NCBI GenBank assembly: GCA_031268115.1
Contig: JAIRXV010000232.1
Span: 1-6,416, forward strand
Source: Bifidobacteriaceae bacterium
Lineage (GTDB): Bacteria; Actinomycetota; Actinomycetes; Actinomycetales; WQXJ01
Length of the DNA stretch: 6,416 nucleotides
Direction of reading: 5' to 3'
Both the position numbers and the translations under genes were made by a program. A model generated the notes under the pieces. The model was given only the letters and a program-made list of their open reading frames with translations, was not told the DNA's origin and made no database searches. This document shows, piece after piece, positions 1 to 6,389 of this stretch; position 1 is the first letter of the stretch, and every line of letters begins with the position of its first letter.

Positions 1-107
1 CCGTTGCGTCCCATCAACACCGTGACTTGGCCTGCGGGTAGGGCAAGATCGACGCCGCGCACCGCTCGGATCGAACCGTAATCGACCTCGATTCCCCGCG
101 CCTCCAA
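1..107 (-). CDS. Second ECF-type ABC ATPase, partial (start only)
   Basis: The reading frame leaves the window at coordinate 1. The visible part reads LEARGIEVDYGSIRAVRGVD, then LALPAGQVTVLMGRN, an ABC ATPase N-terminus ending within Walker A (GRNG at the edge). It is in the same frame as the ATPase ending at 177. After that TAA no stop occurs, and the 23 codons between give a Pro/Arg/Ala-rich linker. No in-frame ATG or GTG precedes the domain. The first common start codon is the TTG at 107, with only a weak GGGTG some 8 nt upstream, so the start is uncertain. It could be a separate gene with a TTG start, or the second half of a fused two-domain EcfA broken by a stop. ECF importers normally use two ATPase domains, so this is the expected partner. 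Confidence 0.7.
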   Translation of the reverse strand, partial: MEARGIEVDYGSIRAVRGVDLALPAGQVTVLMGRN

Positions 108-176
108 CCCAATCGCACCCGGGGGCGCGGCGAATCGGGGCGGGCGCGATGCCCGCGCGGCTACCCGGCTGGCCTC

Positions 177-974
177 TTACGTTTCGGTCGCGGCGCGCGG
201 GGCATGGCGCACCGACAGGGGCAGCGGCTCCCAGCCCAGCAACCGCCCGAGTTCCACTACCGGCGGCGCTAGCGGGGCGGTTCGCATCATCGCAGGTGGG
301 GTGCCAGCGCGAACTCGGCCGCCGTCATCGACCACGATTAGACGGTCGGCGAGGGCGAGTACGCGCTCCAAACGGTGCTCGGCCACCAATACGGTGACAC
401 CCGAATCGTGGACCAGGCGCAGAAGCGCCGCCAAAACCTCCTCGGCCGATGTCGGATCGAGAGCACTGGTCGGCTCGTCCAAGACCAGCACACGTGCGCC
501 CGCCGCCAACACCGACCCGATCGCGACACGCTGTGCTTGGCCACCCGATAGGCTCCGCAACGCGCGCCCACGCAGGTCAGCGATGCCCAGCAAGTCGAGC
601 GTCGCCTCAACCCGGGTACGCATGGTGCGCGGTGGCACGCCGAGCTGCTCCATCCCATAAGCCAACTCGGCTTCAACGGTGTCCGCTACGAAACCCGCCA
701 ACGGATCCTGTCGCACCACTCCCACGGCGTCCGCCAGGTCGCGGGGCCTGTGACCGCGGGTATCGCGCCCGGCCACCAGCACCCGGCCGGCCAACTGCCC
801 GCCCGTGAAATGCGGCACATGCCCAGTGGCCGCCCCCAGCAGGGTCGATTTGCCGGCCCCGGTCCGCCCGGTGACCAACGCGAACTCCCCTTCGGGTATG
901 TGCAAATCGACGTTCGTCAACGTGGGTCGATCAGCCCCGGTGTACCGAACGCTGACGTGCTCAAACCGGATCAT
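177..974 (-). CDS. ecfA: ECF transporter ATP-binding protein (first ATPase domain)
   Basis: From the ATG at 974 this is a 265-residue ABC ATPase that drives the ECF importer. All nucleotide-site motifs are intact: Walker A GRTGAGKST (36-44), Q-loop Q89 in VVRQDP, signature LSGGQ (142-146), Walker B VLVLDEP (162-168), D-loop SALD (170-173) and switch H200 in VAEHRLERV. The start MIRFEHVSVRY is where such proteins normally begin, with a G-rich stretch 5 nt upstream. A rival start is the GTG at 1211: it overlaps the ecfT stop as GTGA, is in frame, and would add 79 Ala/Gly/Arg-rich residues encoded by the repeat array. The protein ends LGWEPLPLSVRHAPRAATET, which looks like the linker of two-domain fused ATPases. 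The TAA is followed by an open frame into a second ATPase domain. Confidence 0.9.
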   Translation of the reverse strand: MIRFEHVSVRYTGADRPTLTNVDLHIPEGEFALVTGRTGAGKSTLLGAATGHVPHFTGGQLAGRVLVAGRDTRGHRPRDLADAVGVVRQDPLAGFVADTVEAELAYGMEQLGVPPRTMRTRVEATLDLLGIADLRGRALRSLSGGQAQRVAIGSVLAAGARVLVLDEPTSALDPTSAEEVLAALLRLVHDSGVTVLVAEHRLERVLALADRLIVVDDGGRVRAGTPPAMMRTAPLAPPVVELGRLLGWEPLPLSVRHAPRAATET

Positions 975-1002
975 GGGCGCCCCCGGTGACACGGCACTCG
1001 CG

Positions 1003-1200
1003 GTTCTTTGGGCGCTTGCGGTTCGCGCAGCACCCACGCATACCCCGGCACCCACGCGTACCCCAGGACCCGCACCTCGCAAGGCACCCGCACCTCGCGC
1101 GGCACCCGCACCTCGCGCGGCACCCGCAGTTCTTTGGGCGCTTGCGGTTCGCGCAGCACCCAGACCTTCCCACGCCCCCACGCGTCCCGCGGCACGCCAA
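1003..1200. repeat. 18-bp tandem repeat array between ecfT and the ATPase gene
   Basis: From 1003 the sequence falls into 18-nt units: about nine clear ones to 1164 and two weaker ones to 1200. The units at 1093 and 1111 are identical (CCTCGCGCGGCACCCGCA) and the one at 1075 differs at two bases. A 34-bp stretch starting GTTCTTTGGGCGC occurs exactly at 1003-1036 and again at 1129-1162, 126 bp apart, which is seven periods. The period equals six codons, and all three minus-strand frames stay open through it. In the ATPase frame it reads as GAARGA-type hexapeptides. It fills most of the 233-nt gap between the ecfT stop and the usual-looking ATPase start at 974. It is either a spacer grown by slippage or an N-terminal extension of the ATPase. 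Confidence 0.85.
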
Positions 1201-1207
1201 ATGCGCG

Positions 1208-2398
1208 TCACATCCCATTTTCCGCCCCCAGCAGCGGCGGCGGGCTGACCACGCCGGCCAAACCAGCGAACCCTGCGGCGGCTACCACGGCCGGCGTTAC
1301 CACTGGCCACACCCCGGGCGCCGGAGTGGGGAAAGCGAGCGCCGGATCGCCCCCGAACGCCCACATCAATCCCACGGCGGCCACGGCCCCGGTACCCACG
1401 GTGGCCCATTCCGTTGCCGTCCACCGGTCTGGGCGGTACCTGGTGCGTGCCACCCGCTGTCCGGCCAGCCGGAGCCCGATGGCGGCCACCACTAGGCCCG
1501 CCACCAGCAACGGAACCGCGATTGCGGCCGGCGTTCCCGCAGCGTCGAGGAGGCAGTATGCGCTGACGCTCAGGGCCAGCACTCCGGTCACGAGGATCGC
1601 TGCGGTGGTGCGCCGCCGCGCCGCCGATTCGCCTGCCCGCCGGCCGTAGCCGCGCGCATCCATCGCCGCCGCCAGTTCGATGGATCGGTCAAGGGCGTCC
1701 ACCAGCACGGGCAGGAGGACACGTCGCAACACCTGGTGCCACCCACCGGGGGCGGACCGCAGTGAGCGCGCCCGGCTAACGCGCCGGACCGATTCGGCCA
1801 GCTGCGGAAACACCGACACGGCGACCACCAGGATCGTCCCCAACTCGTACAGTGCCCCCGGCATGGCCGCCAGCAGCCGCTTCGGATTGGCGAGTGCGCT
1901 TGCGGCGCCGACACACACCACCATGGTTCCCAGCTGAAGGCCGCCATATAGCCCGGAGGCCAGCGCCTCGACGGACACGGGGCCGCCCAGGGATGCTCCG
2001 CTCAGCGATTCGGGCAGGCTCAGGCGCGGCAGCGTGAACAGTACCGTCGGCCCGCCCCCGGCGAAGAGAATCCGAAACGCCGTGCGCCAGATCGCGATCA
2101 CTCCGGCCAGGCCCAAGTAGAAGCCGAACGCCCCCGCCCACGGGGCATCGGTCCGGCGCAGCGCCACCACTAGACAGACTGTCGCGATCAGCAGGCCCAA
2201 CACGAGCGGATTGGTGGTCCGCGATGTCGCCACGGCGAGGGCGAGGGCCCAACCCCACCAAGCCCCGGGGTGCTGGTCGCGCGGCTGGCGCCGCCTCCTA
2301 CCGCCAATTCCGGCACGCACCGGAACACAAGGCGTACTTGAATCGGTCGGCGCACGCACCGCCCGCTTAAGCCCGGTCCGGCCACCTGGGTCGCTCAT
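1208..2398 (-). CDS. ecfT: ECF transporter transmembrane protein EcfT
   Basis: The 396-residue membrane coupling subunit of an energy-coupling factor importer; it links the ATPases to the substrate-binding S component. Its ATG shares an ATGA overlap with the stop of the preceding gene, so the two are probably translationally coupled. After an Arg-rich N-terminus (1-45), hydrophobic helices lie at about 47-81, 88-110, 146-168 and 183-200. The cytoplasmic coupling region carries the two family motifs: ARS at 210-212 (SRARSLRSAPG) and ARG at 248-250 (AMDARGYGRR). More hydrophobic stretches follow at about 266-312, 331-348 and 365-385. Typical EcfT proteins are near 260-280 residues, so both the N-terminal basic tail and the C-terminal helices are additions. 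The family call is firm; cobalamin as the substrate comes from the riboswitch and neighbours. Confidence 0.9.
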   Translation of the reverse strand: MSDPGGRTGLKRAVRAPTDSSTPCVPVRAGIGGRRRRQPRDQHPGAWWGWALALAVATSRTTNPLVLGLLIATVCLVVALRRTDAPWAGAFGFYLGLAGVIAIWRTAFRILFAGGGPTVLFTLPRLSLPESLSGASLGGPVSVEALASGLYGGLQLGTMVVCVGAASALANPKRLLAAMPGALYELGTILVVAVSVFPQLAESVRRVSRARSLRSAPGGWHQVLRRVLLPVLVDALDRSIELAAAMDARGYGRRAGESAARRRTTAAILVTGVLALSVSAYCLLDAAGTPAAIAVPLLVAGLVVAAIGLRLAGQRVARTRYRPDRWTATEWATVGTGAVAAVGLMWAFGGDPALAFPTPAPGVWPVVTPAVVAAAGFAGLAGVVSPPPLLGAENGM

Positions 2399-3843
2399 CG
2401 CCCGCCCGCGTCCCTAACCTGCCGCCGCCTGCGGGTGTACACCAGGGCGCCGAGCGCGGCCCCCGCCATGGCCGCTACTGCCACCAGGCCGAGCGCGGTT
2501 CCGCCAGCGCCTCCCCCATCCCTGGGTGCGGCCGCCGTTCCCGGGCCGTTCGTGGCCGTTCGTTTGCCGTCGCTCGCGTCCGATGGCGTTCCCCCCGTTT
2601 CGCCGCCCCCCGCTTCGCCAGTAGGATCGCCCCCTTCGGACCCCAGGGGCCCGTCGGTCCCGCCCGCGGGGCTTGCCCCAGGTGGCCCATCCGGCGCCAA
2701 TGTCGCGCTTCGTCCCGTCCTTCCTTCCTCTGCCGAATCCGCGGCGCCCTGGCCGGGCCCGGCCGGGCCGGCCGCTGGGGTCTCGGCCGCGCCCGGTGGC
2801 TCCCCGGCCGACGGCGTTTGGGCTCGCTTCGGCGCCGCCGATCCTCCTTGGGACGCCTTACCTGGCTGCCCGGACCCACTGACGCTCGCTCCTTTCTTCG
2901 AGGCGTCCCCAGCCGCGCCCGACCCTCCTGCCTCATCCGCCGCTCCACCGCCTTGTTTGGGCGGGGTGACCGCCCCGGCCGCCGAATCTGCCGCGCTCGA
3001 ACCATCGCTTCCCTCCCCCGCTGCCGAAACGCCGCCGGCGGCGGTAGCTCCGCGGCCCGATCCCGCTGCCGAAGCGCCGCCATCGGCCGACGTCCCTTCG
3101 CGGCCAGCGGCCGTGCCGCCGCTCCCCCCGGGGCCGCCCGATCCCGCCGCGGACGCACCGCCATCGGCGGCCGCGCCTCCGGCCGTATCCCCAGGTGCCG
3201 GGGAAGCCCCACCTGGCGCTTTACCCACTACCGGGGCCGCCCGAGGCGGCGGGTCCGGCGTGGTGTTGTAGGAGAACGACCACCCCTCAAAGCCGCCTAT
3301 CTTCACCCGGTTGGCCAACACCCCACGCGTCGAATACGTCCACGCCCGATCACCGGGCGCTGCCCACCAGTAACTCCAGTGGGCGGCCGTGGGCGTGGTT
3401 GCGACACAGCTTTCCGTGTACGTCGAGTTCCCTGGGATGGTGAGGACATCTCCGGCCCCGGGGCGCCCCTGAATCCGGCACAGGAAACCGGTACCGTCGC
3501 GGACTGTCCCCTCGGTCGCAATCCCGGCCGCGTTCAGCACATCCATGCCCACTGCGCCTCCCGCCAGGCCGGTCACGCAGTAGCTGTCCGTGCCGCCGAG
3601 TCCCTGGTAGTCGATCACCAAGGTGACGGCGTCTCGATCCGAGGAATCGCATGGCCCGTTCCGGGCGTTGGCGGCGGCCGCGGGTACAGAGCTGGATAGC
3701 GGTGAGCCCGCCAACCCGAGGACGATGCCGGCCCCGGCCAGCAGGCAGCCGGCCCACCTTGGGGCGCTTGTCCGGCATCGGCGGGGCGGGCCTCGCCTTG
3801 TCCCGGCGGCCCCATGCGGGCCGCAAGGTTCACAGTTCGGCAT
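2395..3843 (-). CDS. Membrane-anchored DUF4430-like protein with long Ala/Gly/Ser stalk
   Basis: A 482-residue surface protein. The ATG at 3843 is chosen because GAAAGG sits 6 nt upstream; it overlaps the end of the preceding gene by 14 nt. Residues 1-60 are an Arg-rich start plus a hydrophobic export segment (about 33-46) ending in AAANA. Residues 72-192 are a DUF4430-like domain: GMDVLNAAGI near 99, CRIQGRPG at 122, WSYWWA at 156, then W168 with TYS and a closing GWSFSYN. Cysteines 65, 89, 122 and 146 could form two disulphides. Residues 195-447 are a low-complexity Ala/Gly/Ser/Pro stalk with short repeats (DGGASAAGSG twice). Residues 448-468 form a membrane helix, then RRRR, giving an outside stalk and a cytoplasmic tail. 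There is no LPXTG. It likely passes cobalamin from the secreted protein to the ECF transporter next to it; this role is inferred from context. Confidence 0.85.
   Translation of the reverse strand: MPNCEPCGPHGAAGTRRGPPRRCRTSAPRWAGCLLAGAGIVLGLAGSPLSSSVPAAAANARNGPCDSSDRDAVTLVIDYQGLGGTDSYCVTGLAGGAVGMDVLNAAGIATEGTVRDGTGFLCRIQGRPGAGDVLTIPGNSTYTESCVATTPTAAHWSYWWAAPGDRAWTYSTRGVLANRVKIGGFEGWSFSYNTTPDPPPRAAPVVGKAPGGASPAPGDTAGGAAADGGASAAGSGGPGGSGGTAAGREGTSADGGASAAGSGRGATAAGGVSAAGEGSDGSSAADSAAGAVTPPKQGGGAADEAGGSGAAGDASKKGASVSGSGQPGKASQGGSAAPKRAQTPSAGEPPGAAETPAAGPAGPGQGAADSAEEGRTGRSATLAPDGPPGASPAGGTDGPLGSEGGDPTGEAGGGETGGTPSDASDGKRTATNGPGTAAAPRDGGGAGGTALGLVAVAAMAGAALGALVYTRRRRQVRDAGGR
3052..3168. repeat. 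Imperfect in-frame direct repeat in the stalk coding region
   Basis: Two copies, 3052-3087 and 3133-3168, match at 31 of 36 bases by eye and are spaced 81 bp (27 codons) apart. On the minus strand they encode the repeated peptide DGGASAAGSG. Because the spacing is a multiple of three, gain or loss of a copy would change stalk length without shifting the frame. Confidence 0.65.
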
Positions 3844-6130
3844 TGTTTGCCTTTCTTGGGCGGGAGGCCGCGGCCGCGGACCAGGCACCGCGGTATTTGG
3901 TTCCGTCCACCTTCTTGTAGGCGCGGACGCGCGCTTCATAAGTTGAGGACTGGGCCAGTTTGGCGATAACTGCCGATGTTTGGCCCGGGCGGGCCACTCG
4001 AATCTTCGACCACGCGCCTGCCCCTTTGGCTCGGACTTGAATCTCATACCCGGTCACATGTTGGGCTTTGGACACTTTCCGCCAAACGATTTTCGCTTGG
4101 CGCTGTCCCGCGGTGGATTTGACGCTGCGCGGAGCTTTCGGAACAATGCGGAAACTCACCTTCTTGGCCCCGGCGTAGGTTGACCCGGCAGCGTTTACGG
4201 TGACCCAACCGCGCCCAATCTTGGTATTCTTTCCCAGACCCGAAACGGTGAATTGGGTCAGTCGCTGACCGTTGACTGTAACCGTGAAACCCGAAACGAT
4301 CCGCTTACCGGTCCAGGTCATATCCGCCACCTTGACGTTCGCGGAATTGAGGACGATGCCGTTCCCCCCTTGCGCAGGCGGTGTCGTGTCGCTACCGGCT
4401 GGGCCAGCGCCTCCAGGAGCGGGGGCCCCGCCCCCGGTGGGAGTTGCCCCGGCCGTTGGGGTCCCGCTCCCGCTAGGCGGCGTCGACCCATTGGTCGGGG
4501 TCTCCCCGCTAGGCGGCGGGGTTTGGCCGCCATCGTCCGGTGGCTGGTTCAAACCGGGACGTTGCGGCGGGCCGTTGGTTTCCGGCGCCGTCAGCCCGCC
4601 CAACCCAGGTCCGTCCAAGGCGAATATCGCCTGCGCGGTTGCCCGCCGGAAACTATCCGCGCTTGCCGCGTCGATCCCGTTGTCTTCAGCGTCGGAAAGG
4701 TCGGCCGCACTGTAGGCGATAGCACCGGCATCGTCCAGGGTTAACGTATCCGGGTAAGCGTCGAGGACTGGGCCAGTGATCTGCAGGACGCGGACGAACT
4801 CGGCCGCCGCCTGGGCTGCGGCTACCTCGGTCGAATCCAAACCCCAATCGTCTTCATCGGTGGAAAGCACCCGCAACGCTTGCGCCGCGAGCCCAGTGGT
4901 GTTGGCGTTGGCGGACCCCCAAGATGTGGCGAAGCCGCCCTCTAACTCCTGCGTCCCCATCAGCCATGCCTCAGCGTTCAGGATTCCCGGATGGGAGCTG
5001 GGCACCCCTGCGGCCGTCAACGCTTGGAGCACAAGCGCCGTGGCGTCGGGGTCCGCGTCGGAGCAGCCATCCGTCCAGCCGTACGCGCCATCGTTGGGCG
5101 AACCGTCCGCGCACTGCTTCGAGGCGAGGTGGGCTACGGCCCGAACCGGAACGCCATCGGCGGTGCGCGCCAAAGCCAACACCCCAAGCGCCCAGGTGAA
5201 CGGGGAACCGCCCGATCCGAACTCACCCGAAACGCCCACCGTGGAACGCAATTCGGCTACTAAGTCTCGCGTGACGCCACCGGACACGGGGAAAACGCTC
5301 GGATCCAGGCCCGCTATCTGCAACGCCCACACCGTCTTAGCTACAGCCGGCCACTTTGAGTTCAAAGCGCTCGCGGCCCCCACGTAAGCCTCACCGGAGT
5401 GATATACGAGGTCAGCTGAGGCAGCGAATTGATCTTTGCCGATACCGGCCGCGGCCAAACCCGCCAACGCGTCGATGGTCAAACCCCAGTCATCCGAACC
5501 GACATAGCCCGGCAATACGCCCTCGGACGCGGTTAGCTCGTCCCGTAGCCAGGCCGCCGCGCTCTGAGCTTGCGGCCCACCGGGCGAATAGGTGGGGACG
5601 GCCGGGGCAGCGGCCACCTTGTGGGCGCGAACCTCGGACAGCGCCAGCACCTGATCGGACTTCGGATCGTCGAACGGATAGAACTCGAACAAATACGCCT
5701 GGCCAGCGGCGGTGGGCCCGGCGTTCGCGCCCTCCTGGGCCCAAACCCACTGCGTGGACGGCCCGCCCGTCACCAAGCCATCGTCCGTGGAGGTGTACAG
5801 GGACCAATAGGCGGGAGCGTCATCGTCCAACCAATCGGCCGCAACACCGTCGAGTCTTTCCATGAGACCAGTCTCGTCATAGCCGAGCGCGAAGCCTGCG
5901 CCGGTAAACGCCTCGGCCACGGTCCCACCCGCGGTCGCACAGCGTAGATCGACAACATCGAAAACGGGAGTGAAATCGACGGCAACGGTGACGCCATCGC
6001 CGTCCGCACAGGCCGCACCTTGAATCCGCGGACCGGTTGGCGGATCAGAGGCCGCGGCGCCGGTGATTGAAACTAGGCCAAGAACTAAGGCGGCGGTCAA
6101 ACCACCGGCCAGAAACAGAGGTTTTCGCAC
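3830..6130 (-). CDS. Secreted DUF4430 / squalene-cyclase-like barrel protein, putative cobalamin-binding
   Basis: A 766-residue exported protein, probably an extracellular B12-capture protein. I chose the GTG at 6130 because GAAAGG lies 8 nt upstream and a signal peptide follows at once (RK, then a hydrophobic stretch 5-26, AAAS near 26-29). The longer frame from an ATG at 6241 would begin inside the riboswitch. Domains: 45-165, a DUF4430-like beta domain (C41 and C64; YWSLY near 108; WVWAQEG near 128); 185-510, helical repeats like prenyltransferase/squalene-oxidase and the alpha-barrel of intrinsic factor (DDWGLTIDALAGLAAAG, DATALVLQALTAAG, NTTGLAAQALRVL); 515-590, a Pro/Gly/Thr linker; about 592-664, a surface-repeat domain (YAGAKKVSFRI); 665-758, fibronectin type III (YEARVRAYKKVDG, then YRGAWS). 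There is no LPXTG or C-terminal membrane helix, so it may be released or held by its C-terminal domains. The riboswitch supports cobalamin as ligand; binding itself is inferred. Confidence 0.88.
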   Translation of the reverse strand: MRKPLFLAGGLTAALVLGLVSITGAAASDPPTGPRIQGAACADGDGVTVAVDFTPVFDVVDLRCATAGGTVAEAFTGAGFALGYDETGLMERLDGVAADWLDDDAPAYWSLYTSTDDGLVTGGPSTQWVWAQEGANAGPTAAGQAYLFEFYPFDDPKSDQVLALSEVRAHKVAAAPAVPTYSPGGPQAQSAAAWLRDELTASEGVLPGYVGSDDWGLTIDALAGLAAAGIGKDQFAASADLVYHSGEAYVGAASALNSKWPAVAKTVWALQIAGLDPSVFPVSGGVTRDLVAELRSTVGVSGEFGSGGSPFTWALGVLALARTADGVPVRAVAHLASKQCADGSPNDGAYGWTDGCSDADPDATALVLQALTAAGVPSSHPGILNAEAWLMGTQELEGGFATSWGSANANTTGLAAQALRVLSTDEDDWGLDSTEVAAAQAAAEFVRVLQITGPVLDAYPDTLTLDDAGAIAYSAADLSDAEDNGIDAASADSFRRATAQAIFALDGPGLGGLTAPETNGPPQRPGLNQPPDDGGQTPPPSGETPTNGSTPPSGSGTPTAGATPTGGGAPAPGGAGPAGSDTTPPAQGGNGIVLNSANVKVADMTWTGKRIVSGFTVTVNGQRLTQFTVSGLGKNTKIGRGWVTVNAAGSTYAGAKKVSFRIVPKAPRSVKSTAGQRQAKIVWRKVSKAQHVTGYEIQVRAKGAGAWSKIRVARPGQTSAVIAKLAQSSTYEARVRAYKKVDGTKYRGAWSAAAASRPRKANNAEL

Positions 6131-6134
6131 GTTG

Positions 6135-6183
6135 CGTGCCTTTCGTTGAGCGATCCCGAAGGCACGATGACGTGAGCCACGTC
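6135..6183 (-). promoter_or_regulatory. Leader hairpins; ribosome-binding-site sequestor
   Basis: Between the aptamer and the first gene the RNA can form two adjacent hairpins. The first is GACGTG (6183-6178) with CACGTC (6174-6169) across a 3-nt loop. The second is CGTGCCTT (6166-6159) with AAGGCACG (6142-6135), a perfect 8-bp stem around a 16-nt loop. Its 3' arm contains the AAGG of the Shine-Dalgarno sequence GAAAGG (6144-6139) of the gene starting at 6130. Folding would block ribosome entry. No U-run follows the stem, so control of translation rather than transcription termination is more likely. The pairings are seen; the switching mechanism is inferred. Confidence 0.6.
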
Positions 6184-6211
6184 CCTCCGCAGACCTCGGC
6201 GGGTATGGAAA

Positions 6212-6389
6212 CGCTCCAGCCAGGCAGGCATTCGGACTCATCTTGCCTTGGTGTATTCAAGGTTCGATCTACCGCTGCGGGTCAGTGCCGGGCTTGGACC
6301 GGCTTCCCCCACCTGGCAGGTGTGATGGACTCCCGATCTTTGCATGGCTCCCCGGGCCTTCGCAAAGCGGGGGGTGGAGGGCTGGTGCG
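6212..6389 (-). ncRNA. Cobalamin (B12) riboswitch aptamer
   Basis: Read on the minus strand, this stretch holds the conserved core of the cobalamin riboswitch family: GGGAAGCCGGTCCAAGCCCG, directly followed by GCACTGACCCGCAGCGGTAG (core about 6308-6269). Further downstream comes a B12-box-like 3' element, GAGTCCGAATGCCTGCC (6239-6223). The ends are set by a closing helix: CGCACCAGCC (6389-6380) pairs with GGCTGGAGCG (6221-6212), with one A.A mismatch. The aptamer binds a cobalamin and lowers expression of the genes that follow; here it lies 82 nt before the first start codon of a B12-uptake operon. The core and the 3' box are confident. The outer helix is my own pairing, so the ends could move by some bases. 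Confidence 0.93.

Noticed and set aside
1003..1200. CRISPR array
   Set aside because: The 18-bp units are back to back with no unique spacers and the period is six codons; no cas-like genes are present.
1212..1424. ATG at 1424 as the ATPase start
   Set aside because: It would overlap the last 70 or so codons of ecfT in another frame and gives Arg/Gly-rich shadow sequence; starts at 974 or 1211 are better.
2435..3271. 278-codon open frame on the plus strand
   Set aside because: It is a Pro/Ala-rich mirror of the GC-rich stalk region; the minus frame has the signal peptide, domain and membrane anchor in one continuous gene.
2395..3843. Lipoprotein or LPXTG sortase substrate
   Set aside because: The AGC near residue 31 precedes rather than follows the hydrophobic segment, and no LPXTG-like motif precedes the C-terminal membrane helix.
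3844..4047. Start of the second DUF4430-like protein at 4047
   Set aside because: This adds a 68-residue segment that overlaps the conserved FN3 coding region of the preceding gene; the ATG at 3843 has GAAAGG at proper spacing.
6131..6241. ATG at 6241 as the start of the secreted protein
   Set aside because: It would begin at the edge of the riboswitch B12 box and place 37 polar, basic residues before the signal peptide; the GTG at 6130 has a good ribosome binding site and an immediate signal peptide.
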